NCBI GenBank assembly: GCA_028716365.1 | Contig: JAQUPZ010000003.1 | Location: forward strand, 434,001 to 498,000 | DNA length: 64,000 nt | Reading direction: 5' to 3' | Origin: Kiritimatiellia bacterium | Lineage (GTDB): Bacteria; Verrucomicrobiota; Kiritimatiellia; UBA8416; YA12-FULL-48-11 | In this document: piece by piece, positions 54,527-62,229 of the stretch | Position numbering within the stretch: position 1 is the first letter of the stretch | How the letters are laid out: each line of letters opens with the position of its first letter | Program-made: the position numbers and the translations under genes | The notes under the pieces: generated by a model | What the model was told of the DNA's origin: nothing | Databases searched by the model: none | Seen by the model: the letters and a program-made list of their open reading frames with translations, nothing else

Positions 54527-57232
54527 ATGAAAAAGATGGATGTTTCTTTTGTTACGGCACTTGGACTGGCGATCGGATTGCCACTATGTGGAGTGATGAT
54601 TGATGGTAAATCTCTGTGGCAATACACGGAATTTCCCCCGCTTACGATGTATGTTCAGCATGCGGACTTTTCCTGGCCGGTGTTCATCGGATTGGCTGTA
54701 TTCATACTGATAGTGGTTGTTCCGCTTTTGTTACGTATCATTCTCTCTGCGTTCAGTTTTGCCGATTCTCCGGTTCGTCTTATTCCCGTATCATTCTTCC
54801 CCTGGTGGGGTTGGTTGGGTGTGGCTTTTGGTATTGTCACATGGATATTGGCGTGGACCCGTCTCGAATGGTTTGCTCCGTTTCAGCGGTTCACCTTCAG
54901 TCCTCTCTGGTTTGCGTATATTCTTGTTGTCAACGCGTTGACGTTCTGGCGTACGGGACGTTGTATGCTCATCAATCGGACAGGGTATTTCCTTCGACTG
55001 TTTCCATTGAGCGCAGTGTTCTGGTGGTTTTTCGAATGTCTCAATCGTTTTGTGCAGAATTGGTGTTATCAAGGGTTGGATGGGCTTTCGGCACTTCAGT
55101 ATTTTATTTTTGCCACGCTTCCATTTTCCACTGTTCTACCTGCTGTCATGGGTACGTATGACCTGTTGCAATCATTTCCGCGATTCAGCGCAGGACTTAA
55201 TGATTTTGCGCGGATTGAAGTAAAACATCCGAAAGTAGCGGCAATGTTAACGCTGGTTGCTTTTGGCTTTGGACTGGGAGGGATTGGCGTGTGGCCGGAC
55301 TATCTGTTCCCGCTTCTCTGGCTTTCACCATTGCTTATCATTACTTCAATTCAGGCGCTTAAAGGCGGGGAAACAATTTTTACGGGAGTAAAAGATGGTA
55401 ACTGGAGGAAAATATTCCTGCTGGCCATGTCGGCGTTGATCTGCGGTATTTTCTGGGAAATGTGGAACTATTATAGTTTTGCAAAGTGGATATACATGGT
55501 TCCATTTGTAAACCGGTTCCACATATTCGAGATGCCGATTCTTGGCTTTGCCGGTTATCTGCCATTCGGCCTTGAATGTGCTGTGATATCGGTCTTGGTG
55601 GAAGGAATCGCCAGTCAATCGAAGTCGGCCAGTAAAGAAAAGGAGGCTACCATGAAAGATTTGGATTCAGGCTCTGGTTCGATATGGGGCAGATATTTCT
55701 CAGTTTGTAAGTACATCAATGCGATTATTATCATTGTGATTGCAGTGTATTTCTTTATCGTTCCTGGGTTCATCATTTTGAAGGAAGTCTATTCGCCGGA
55801 TATACGGAAACCGGGTATTCCAGCGTTGGCGTGGAAGATGCACCATGATCTCTCGCCCGGTTTTGAGAAATGGGCAAGGGCGCGTATTGCTTCAGGAAAG
55901 GCGGCCCATCTGGCGTTACATGATGTACCCAGTACGGAATGGCCGATGTTTTGTAGTGTTTTCTACCTGATGGCCACGGAAAACCTGCAGAAGGAATGGG
56001 AGAAAGATAAGAGTCTTGCTCCTGTCGCTCCGCAAGAATACGCAAAAAAAAGCATTGATGCGGCAATTGATCTTGTCATGGATCCTATTCATCACACATG
56101 GGTGAAGCAGCATTGGGGCCCCAATTATCTGCATCGGGAAAATGTTTTCTTCAGGTCTCTTATTATCAATGGCATCACCAGTCATGAGAGGCTTATGAAA
56201 GATGGGAAATTTCTTGATGTACTTCGGGACCAGGTATTGACTTTGGCTATCGACCTGGACGGTTCGAAGTTTGGCGTGCTCGATGATTATCCCGGGGAAT
56301 GTTATCCAATAGATGTTTTTGCGTCGATAGCATGGATCAAGGATGCGGGACAATTACTTGATATTGATAATTCCGCTTTTATTAAAAGATCAATCCGCGC
56401 ATTTCAGGGACAAATGCTTGATGAGAGAGGATTACCGCCTTTTGTCATGGATTCGTGGACAGGAAAGTTTCTCGCAAGTGATTTTGGTGAAAAATTCCGT
56501 TGTTCGCGCGGAGTTGGTAATTCGTGGGTCTTGATCTTTGCGAGAGATCTTTGGCCTGATATTGCCGAAAAATGGTATGATGCTTACGAAAAGTATTTCT
56601 GGCAGGACAAATGGTGGGCAAATGGATTCAGGGAATTTCCTAATGACATGCCCGGATTGAATTATACATTTGATGTTGATTGCGGACCGGTAATTGCAGG
56701 TTTCAGTCCAGCGGCAAATGCGTTTGGTGTTGCTGCAGCGCGTGCCAATGGTAGATTTGATCATGCCTATATGTTGACAGCGCAGGTTCTTGCATCATGT
56801 TGGCCTTTGATTGACGGGACAATGCTTGGAGCAAGAATTTTATCAAGCCAGGCGCATTCTCCGTATCTTGGTGAGGCTGCGATTTGTTATTTTCTGACAC
56901 AGCAACCGGTTGATGGTACAAAAATTGTAACCGGCGGTCACATGCCGGTGTTTGTGTTTATTCTGGTGGTTGTTTATTACTGGGGTATGGGTGTTCTCGC
57001 CATTTGTTCAACAATTAACAACCTTCGAAGGTGGAAACGTGATCAAGCTTCCAGTGTTTTCCCTGTCAAATGTCTACAGATTATAGTGTGGGCTGGGTTC
57101 TATCTCGCAGGTCTGCTAATGATTTGTCTGGATCACATTGGTGCTGGAATAATAACGGTTCTTTTTGCACAATTCCTGCCGAAATATCGTTTGGATAAAT
57201 GTAACGATGTTTGCAGGAGGAAGAATGATTGA
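54527..57232 (+). CDS. 901-residue membrane protein fused to an alpha/alpha-barrel-like domain
   Basis: Residues 1-370 are a polytopic membrane region of about nine to ten helices, not recognised. Residues 376-901 carry two helices (about 390-425), a soluble helical domain (about 435-795; HHDLSPGFEKWARARIAS, TEWPMFCSVFYLMAT, LDDYPGECYPIDVFASIAWI, RGVGNSWVLIFARDLW in pieces) that resembles linalool dehydratase/isomerase-like and other alpha/alpha barrels, and two further C-terminal helices. An internal AAAGGAGG lies five bases before M376, so the second part may also be made alone. It follows creD after 12 bases. Enzyme activity is unknown; the barrel similarity is a weak suggestion. Confidence 0.75.
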   Translation: MKKMDVSFVTALGLAIGLPLCGVMIDGKSLWQYTEFPPLTMYVQHADFSWPVFIGLAVFILIVVVPLLLRIILSAFSFADSPVRLIPVSFFPWWGWLGVAFGIVTWILAWTRLEWFAPFQRFTFSPLWFAYILVVNALTFWRTGRCMLINRTGYFLRLFPLSAVFWWFFECLNRFVQNWCYQGLDGLSALQYFIFATLPFSTVLPAVMGTYDLLQSFPRFSAGLNDFARIEVKHPKVAAMLTLVAFGFGLGGIGVWPDYLFPLLWLSPLLIITSIQALKGGETIFTGVKDGNWRKIFLLAMSALICGIFWEMWNYYSFAKWIYMVPFVNRFHIFEMPILGFAGYLPFGLECAVISVLVEGIASQSKSASKEKEATMKDLDSGSGSIWGRYFSVCKYINAIIIIVIAVYFFIVPGFIILKEVYSPDIRKPGIPALAWKMHHDLSPGFEKWARARIASGKAAHLALHDVPSTEWPMFCSVFYLMATENLQKEWEKDKSLAPVAPQEYAKKSIDAAIDLVMDPIHHTWVKQHWGPNYLHRENVFFRSLIINGITSHERLMKDGKFLDVLRDQVLTLAIDLDGSKFGVLDDYPGECYPIDVFASIAWIKDAGQLLDIDNSAFIKRSIRAFQGQMLDERGLPPFVMDSWTGKFLASDFGEKFRCSRGVGNSWVLIFARDLWPDIAEKWYDAYEKYFWQDKWWANGFREFPNDMPGLNYTFDVDCGPVIAGFSPAANAFGVAAARANGRFDHAYMLTAQVLASCWPLIDGTMLGARILSSQAHSPYLGEAAICYFLTQQPVDGTKIVTGGHMPVFVFILVVVYYWGMGVLAICSTINNLRRWKRDQASSVFPVKCLQIIVWAGFYLAGLLMICLDHIGAGIITVLFAQFLPKYRLDKCNDVCRRKND
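55641..55654 (+). promoter_or_regulatory. strong internal ribosome-binding site and in-frame ATG
   Basis: AGGAGG (55641-55646, preceded by AAA) stands five bases before an in-frame ATG at 55652 inside the 901-residue gene. It would start a 526-residue product. This suggests either two former genes joined in frame or deliberate internal initiation. Confidence 0.65.
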
Positions 57233-57914
57233 TCCTGTTAGTGCTATATGCTGGTATGTAACATTTTTGTTTTGTACCGTTCTTCACGAAGCGGCACATG
57301 CCTGGGCCGCAAAACTTGGCGGTGATCTGACTGCTTATTATGGCGGGCAGGTTTCAATTGATCCTGTCCCTCATATCAGGCGGGAACCGATAGGAATGGT
57401 GGTTTTGCCGGTAATTTCCCTTCTTCTTTCCGGCTGGCCGTTTGGGTATGCCAGTGCTCCTTATGACCCGTATTGGGCAGAACGTTATCCAAAGCGTGCC
57501 GCCTGGATGGCTTTGGCAGGTCCGGCAGCAAATTTACTGACGGCTGTTGTTGCCGGTGTGTTGATCCGTATTGGATACAGCTGCGGTGTATTTGAGGTTC
57601 CTGCCAGTATAAGCATTACAATTGTTGCGATAGGCGCTCACGAGGGGATTTGGTCAGTTCTGGCGTTGTTCCTGAGCATGTTATTCTCGCTTGGTCTGAT
57701 CCTCGCTGTTTTTAATTTGCTTCCTATTCCACCTCTTGACGGCAGCGGCGCGTTACCTCTGTTTTTAAGTAATGAAATCACATTAAAGTACCGGCAAATG
57801 ATGAATCAGCCTGGGTTTGTATGGATAGGCCTGATTATTGCATGGAATATTTTTGGTCCGATTTTCCGTCCTGTTTTTCATGTAGCGATAGATCTTCTAT
57901 ATCCTTGGCTCTAG
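57225..57914 (+). CDS. M50-type (site-2-protease-like) membrane peptidase
   Basis: 229 residues, polytopic. The zinc-site helix carries HEAAH (about residues 21-25, within TVLHEAAHAWAA), and a later helix ends NLLPIPPLDGSG, the second metal-binding motif of M50 peptidases; APYDPYWAERYP and AGPAANLL lie between. It would cut membrane-spanning or juxtamembrane substrates. The ATG at 57225 has GGAGGA before it and overlaps the end of the preceding gene by 8 bases. In this cluster it may act on the anchor of a regulator or partner, which is inference. Confidence 0.9.
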   Translation: MIDPVSAICWYVTFLFCTVLHEAAHAWAAKLGGDLTAYYGGQVSIDPVPHIRREPIGMVVLPVISLLLSGWPFGYASAPYDPYWAERYPKRAAWMALAGPAANLLTAVVAGVLIRIGYSCGVFEVPASISITIVAIGAHEGIWSVLALFLSMLFSLGLILAVFNLLPIPPLDGSGALPLFLSNEITLKYRQMMNQPGFVWIGLIIAWNIFGPIFRPVFHVAIDLLYPWL

Positions 57915-57928
57915 ATCGATAATGTAAA

Positions 57929-58861
57929 ATGAATAGCATATATACAACTACTATAACCAATGAGGCGAAACGGCGAGGAATTAAGATTGAAGTTCTTGAT
58001 GAGCGGCTGCCAATATTTATTCTGAAAAAAGGGCATAAAAGTGTTCGTTGCTTCAATGTCTTGACCGACAATGTTGGTGCCGCAAGTTTCATTCTGGCGC
58101 AGAATAAAAGCGCAGCCAATTCCTTTCTGCGGAAGCATGGTGTCCCGGTTCCTGATCAGGTGCCCTTTAATAATATGGATCAGGCGCGGCTTTTCCTGAA
58201 AAAACATAAGTGTATTGTGGTAAAACCGGCGGCCCAGTGGGGCGGGAGAGGAATTTCAGTAGCGGTAAGGACTGCTGCTGAACTGCATCATGCGCTTCAG
58301 CGGGCGCGGCGCTGTGAAGAGGATATTTTACTGGAACAGTTTATTGATGGCGATGATTACCGCTTAATTTTTGTGAACTATAAATTTGTGGCGGCAATCA
58401 AACGGAGTCCTGCAGTTATTACCGGTGACGGTAAAAGTACAATCCTGACACTTATCAGGCGATTCAATAGAATAGAACAGAAAATAGATCCCAGTCACCG
58501 GATTCCGTTTGATCGTGAAACAGAACGAACGCTTGCATGTTCAGGTATGAATTATAGATCCGTGCCTGCTGATGGAATGATAATACCGGTACGGAGGAAT
58601 TCAAATTATCACACCGGCGGAGTGGTCGAAGTTGTCACTGATAACGTAGATAGGTTGCTTGTTTCGGCAGCGCTGAAAATTGCACGGCTTGTTGCCGTAC
58701 CGGTTATCGCAATCGACTTTCTGTATAACAAGTCTGCAAAGAAGTACTGGGTTATAGAACTGAGCCCCGACCTGGCTGTTTCTCCTCCGGAAGGTGGAGA
58801 GGTCGCAAAACGTTTTCTTGATTATTTATTTCCGGTTGTGCGAATTAATGAAAAAAGGTGA
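57929..58861 (+). CDS. stand-alone ATP-grasp ligase, cyanophycin-synthetase-like
   Basis: 310 residues of the ATP-grasp fold as in the central domain of cyanophycin synthetase: NKSAANSFLRKHGVPVPDQ, VVKPAAQWGGRGISVAV, EDILLEQFIDGDDYRLIFV and FVAAIKRSPAVITGDGKSTI in pieces, then a late EL/SPDL segment where metal-binding acidic/Asn residues are expected. It would ligate an amino group to a carboxylate using ATP, perhaps making a small peptide. The Mur-ligase and N-terminal parts of CphA are absent. It follows the M50 gene after 14 bases and ends the plus-strand cluster. Confidence 0.85.
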   Translation: MNSIYTTTITNEAKRRGIKIEVLDERLPIFILKKGHKSVRCFNVLTDNVGAASFILAQNKSAANSFLRKHGVPVPDQVPFNNMDQARLFLKKHKCIVVKPAAQWGGRGISVAVRTAAELHHALQRARRCEEDILLEQFIDGDDYRLIFVNYKFVAAIKRSPAVITGDGKSTILTLIRRFNRIEQKIDPSHRIPFDRETERTLACSGMNYRSVPADGMIIPVRRNSNYHTGGVVEVVTDNVDRLLVSAALKIARLVAVPVIAIDFLYNKSAKKYWVIELSPDLAVSPPEGGEVAKRFLDYLFPVVRINEKR

Positions 58862-58875
58862 TAAATCAAATCCCG

Positions 58876-61800
58876 TCAATCCTGATCGATTATCGGGACA
58901 TATCGACCGTTAGCAACTGTCTTGAAAATAGATTTATTGTTAAGAATGTTCTTTATAATTTCCTTCGCGTTATGTTGAGGCAAAGGATTCCCGTCAACCT
59001 TTAGTTTATCGTATACTTCTTCCAGACTTAAAGGTCTTCCTTCTTTAATGATCACGGCAGTTGCACGTTCCCTGATTGATCCCTGTCCTGATGATGTCAG
59101 CGCTCTTCTCGCATTGGTGTCGAGTTGTGGCATTTCATCCATTTGGGATTCAGGTGGAGACTGATACCTTTCAGTTCGGCGAGGAATAACTTCGGATATT
59201 CTTTTTGCTGTGGGTACTGATTTTTCGATGACTACAGAAGCCGGCCGCGGTAGTATCACCTGGGAAGGTCGAGGTAGTTGTATTTGACGAGGCACTTGAG
59301 TTGGTCTGGGTGGTTGTACAGGCTTGGACTGTTGTACAGGTTTGGACGATTGTGCAGGTTTGGATGCGTGCACTGGCTTGGGCGTTTGAATCGGCTTAGA
59401 AGTATGAATTGGTTTGGGTGGCTGTTCGCGTTCAGGTGGGGAAACTGATTTTTGAACAGGCAGTGATTTCTCCTTAATAGGTGGAGGCGGTGCGATTGGC
59501 TTAGCTGGAGCTGGCGGTGGTGCAACTGGTTTAGCTGGAGCTGGCGGTGGTGCAACTGGTTTAGCCGGAGCTGGCGGTGGTGCAACTGGTTTAGCCGGAG
59601 CTGGTGGCGATGATACGACGGGACTGGACTGTACGGACGCTTCTACCTTTTTGACCGGTTGAATTGGTTGGGACTGCGGGACGGGTTGTACAGCAGGTTG
59701 AGGTGCGACAACTGGTGTTGTTTGTACCGGTGGTTGAACTGGCGGGGCTGTCGGCGTTACAGGGGGAACAGGTGCTTGTTGAACCGGTTGTGCTGATGCC
59801 GGAGCCGTAACTTGTGGGACATAGTTTGCGCTGATGGAGTAAAGTCCCTTTGTCGTAACAGTAAAAACATCCGGACTGTTACATAGTACTTTACGGACTA
59901 CAGCCTTTGGCTTGTCTGCAGGCATAGCGCAACCAGCCGCAGTCATTTTGTCGAAAAGAATGTCGAAAGTGAGAGGTTTGCCTAACTGAGTGAGAATGGC
60001 GATGGCATGTTCCCTTATTGCCTGGTAACTGGAAGAACTAACCGTTTGAGGGACAGAAGGACCCTGCTTTGCTCCTGGAATTGCAATAGGACTTTGCATG
60101 GTCTTTGGGCCTGGCTTGGCAATAGGACCAACGCCGGGCTTAAAGAACGGACTTGCTGCTGGTTTTGCACCAGGCTTACCTGTGGTTCCCATTCCTGTCT
60201 TGCTTACTGGTTGGGTACCAGCTTGCAGAGTTGGAGCTGCGGCGGACTGCTGGGCAACAGGAACTGGCTGGGGTAGCGATGCCGACATTTGTGGTACTGG
60301 TGCGACGGGCTGCATTACAACTGGTGCTGGAGATGGTACAGGTGCCGATGCGACAGGAGTAGCCATTGGAGCAGGGGAAGCCGTAACAGGAGGTGTTATT
60401 GCCGGGACTGGCTGAATTGGTTGCATAGGTTGTGGTGTGACGGGAGGCGCAGTTACTGGTACAGCTTGCATTGGCGGAACGGGTTGAGGTGCGACAACTG
60501 GTGTTGTTTGTATCGGTGGTTGAACTGGCTGGGCTGTCGGCGTTACAGGGGGAACAGGTGCTTGTTGAACCGGTTGTGCTGATGCCGGAGCCGTAACTTG
60601 TGGGACATAGTTTGCGCTGATGGAGTAAAGTCCCTTTGTCGAAACAGTAAGAACATCCGGGCTGTTACATAGTACTTTACGGACTACAACTTTTGGTTTG
60701 TCGGCAGGCATGGGACAACCAGCTGCGGCCATTTTATCGAAAAGAGCGTCGAACGTAAGAGGTTTGCCTAACTGAGAGAGAATGGCAATGGCATGTTCCC
60801 TTATTGTCTGGTAACTGGAAGAACTTACTGTTTGAGGGACAGAGGGACCTTGCTTGGCTCCTGGAATTGCGATTGGACTTTGAACAGTTTTTGGTCCTGG
60901 TTTGTGGATAGGACCAACGCCAGGCTTGAAGAACGGACTTGCTGCTGGTTTTGCACCCGGCTTACCTGTGGTTCCCATTCCTGTCCTGCTTACTGGTTGG
61001 GTACCAGCTTGCAGAGTTGGAGTAGATGAGGGCTGTTGGGCGACTGGAGATGGGTGGGGTACAGGTACCTGTATTTGTTGTACTGGTGCTGATGCGATTG
61101 GCTGAATTGCAGCAGGTATTGTGGATGGTGCAGATTGCGGCATTACATGCGTGGCAGGTGCTGGAGTCACAGGTGCTGGTACGACAGGAGTAGCCATTGG
61201 AGCAGGGGAAGCCGTAACAGGAGGTGTTGTCGCCGGGACTGGCTGAATGGGTTGTATAGGTTGAGGTGCAACTACTGGTGCTGTTTGTATCGGCGTTTGA
61301 GCAGGTTGAGCCGGTGGCGTCACGGGGGAAACGGGTACCTGTTGAACTGATTGTGCTGGTGTTGGAGCCGTTACTTGAGGAACATAGTTCTCGTTAATGG
61401 AGTAAAGTCCTTTTGTCGAAACAGCAAAGATGTCAGGGCTGTTACATAGTACTTTACGGACTACAACTTTTGGTTTATCTGCAGGCATTGGGCAACGAGC
61501 AGCAACCATCTTGTCGAAAAGGCCGTCGAACGTAAGAGGTTTGCCTGATTGAGTGAGAATGGCGATGGCATGTTCCCTTATTGTCTGGTGACTGGAACCA
61601 GTGGTTCCAATCCCGGGCTTGCTTGCTGGTTGGGATACAGGTGCTGTAGGAATAGTCTTTGGAGCAGGAGAAGGTACAACAGCAGGTGCAGTGAGGGGTG
61701 TTGCAATCGAAGGCTGACCTGGTTTTGCTGTTTTTTTGGCGATTGCATCATAACTAACCTGGAGTTCGTCTATCTTTCGCCGGAGATTAAGCATCTCCGC

Positions 61801-61962
61801 CAGTTCTTCAGAACTGTACATTGACATCATGTCCATAGGCTGACCGGGTTTTACCGGTTTTTTGGCGATTGCGTCAGAGCGAACCTGGAGTTCGTCTATT
61901 TGCCTGCGGAGATTAAGCATCTCCGCCAGTTCTTCAGAACTGTACATTGACATTATGTCCAT
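58876..61962 (-). CDS. multi-HARE-HTH protein with Pro/Ala/Gln-rich linkers
   Basis: 1028 residues. The N-terminus is a 42-residue unit present twice (MDIMSMYSSEELAEMLNLRR and MDMMSMYSSEELAEMLNLRR). Four HARE-HTH winged-helix domains follow at about 123-197, 383-456, 645-717 and 955-1028 (each with IREHAIAIL or IRERATAVI and a KxVVRKVLCNSP-type helix). They are joined by long low-complexity linkers of Pro, Ala, Gln, Val and Thr. HARE-HTH domains occur in the RNA polymerase delta subunit and in chromatin proteins and probably bind DNA or nucleoprotein. GGGGGAT precedes the ATG. No signal peptide: it is cytoplasmic. Function unknown. Confidence 0.88.
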   Translation of the reverse strand: MDIMSMYSSEELAEMLNLRRQIDELQVRSDAIAKKPVKPGQPMDMMSMYSSEELAEMLNLRRKIDELQVSYDAIAKKTAKPGQPSIATPLTAPAVVPSPAPKTIPTAPVSQPASKPGIGTTGSSHQTIREHAIAILTQSGKPLTFDGLFDKMVAARCPMPADKPKVVVRKVLCNSPDIFAVSTKGLYSINENYVPQVTAPTPAQSVQQVPVSPVTPPAQPAQTPIQTAPVVAPQPIQPIQPVPATTPPVTASPAPMATPVVPAPVTPAPATHVMPQSAPSTIPAAIQPIASAPVQQIQVPVPHPSPVAQQPSSTPTLQAGTQPVSRTGMGTTGKPGAKPAASPFFKPGVGPIHKPGPKTVQSPIAIPGAKQGPSVPQTVSSSSYQTIREHAIAILSQLGKPLTFDALFDKMAAAGCPMPADKPKVVVRKVLCNSPDVLTVSTKGLYSISANYVPQVTAPASAQPVQQAPVPPVTPTAQPVQPPIQTTPVVAPQPVPPMQAVPVTAPPVTPQPMQPIQPVPAITPPVTASPAPMATPVASAPVPSPAPVVMQPVAPVPQMSASLPQPVPVAQQSAAAPTLQAGTQPVSKTGMGTTGKPGAKPAASPFFKPGVGPIAKPGPKTMQSPIAIPGAKQGPSVPQTVSSSSYQAIREHAIAILTQLGKPLTFDILFDKMTAAGCAMPADKPKAVVRKVLCNSPDVFTVTTKGLYSISANYVPQVTAPASAQPVQQAPVPPVTPTAPPVQPPVQTTPVVAPQPAVQPVPQSQPIQPVKKVEASVQSSPVVSSPPAPAKPVAPPPAPAKPVAPPPAPAKPVAPPPAPAKPIAPPPPIKEKSLPVQKSVSPPEREQPPKPIHTSKPIQTPKPVHASKPAQSSKPVQQSKPVQPPRPTQVPRQIQLPRPSQVILPRPASVVIEKSVPTAKRISEVIPRRTERYQSPPESQMDEMPQLDTNARRALTSSGQGSIRERATAVIIKEGRPLSLEEVYDKLKVDGNPLPQHNAKEIIKNILNNKSIFKTVANGRYVPIIDQD
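59812..61596. repeat. three near-identical DNA copies of a HARE-HTH unit, ~780-bp period
   Basis: Units at 59812-60030, 60595-60815 and 61373-61596 encode the first three HARE domains and share long identical stretches; the same base (the ATAG after GGGAC or GGAAC) recurs at 59821, 60607 and 61384, spacing 786 and 777. The linkers between them also share blocks. This looks like recent tandem duplication inside the gene. Confidence 0.85.
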
Positions 61963-62164
61963 ATTCGATCCCCCATACGTATTGGAAAAAAGACGGTAAT
62001 AAAGTATCGCGATTTATGCATTGACGTCAAGGTGTTCTCTTCAGAAGAATTATATTCATAGGATATATGGTGAAATTATGCCAGTCGGTGAATCCGAAGT
62101 TTTGTTCTCAAGAAAATGAAACTTTTATTCTTAAGTATGAACTCTGAAACTTCTTTTCTTGATT

Positions 62165-62178
62165 CCCAATAAATTGGG
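62165..62178. promoter_or_regulatory. 14-bp dyad upstream of cstA
   Basis: CCCAAT-AA-ATTGGG is a perfect inverted repeat 51 bases before the cstA start. A second, bulged hairpin (62185-62212) lies directly before the ribosome-binding site GGAGG (62215-62219). The 267-base gap 61963-62229 otherwise shows nothing I can name. Confidence 0.4.
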
Positions 62179-62229
62179 TGATAAGAAAACATCTTCTTTT
62201 CATGAAGTTTTCTCGGAGGTTTAGTAATA

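Noticed and set aside
60007-61350. Several plus-strand frames rich in Trp, Cys and Arg opposite the HARE-HTH gene.
   Set aside because: They repeat because the coding strand repeats; they are reverse readings of Pro/Ala-rich linkers.
59812-61596. Tandem repeats considered as a CRISPR-like or satellite array.
   Set aside because: The units are over 200 bases, keep the reading frame and encode a domain; there are no short spacers and no cas genes.
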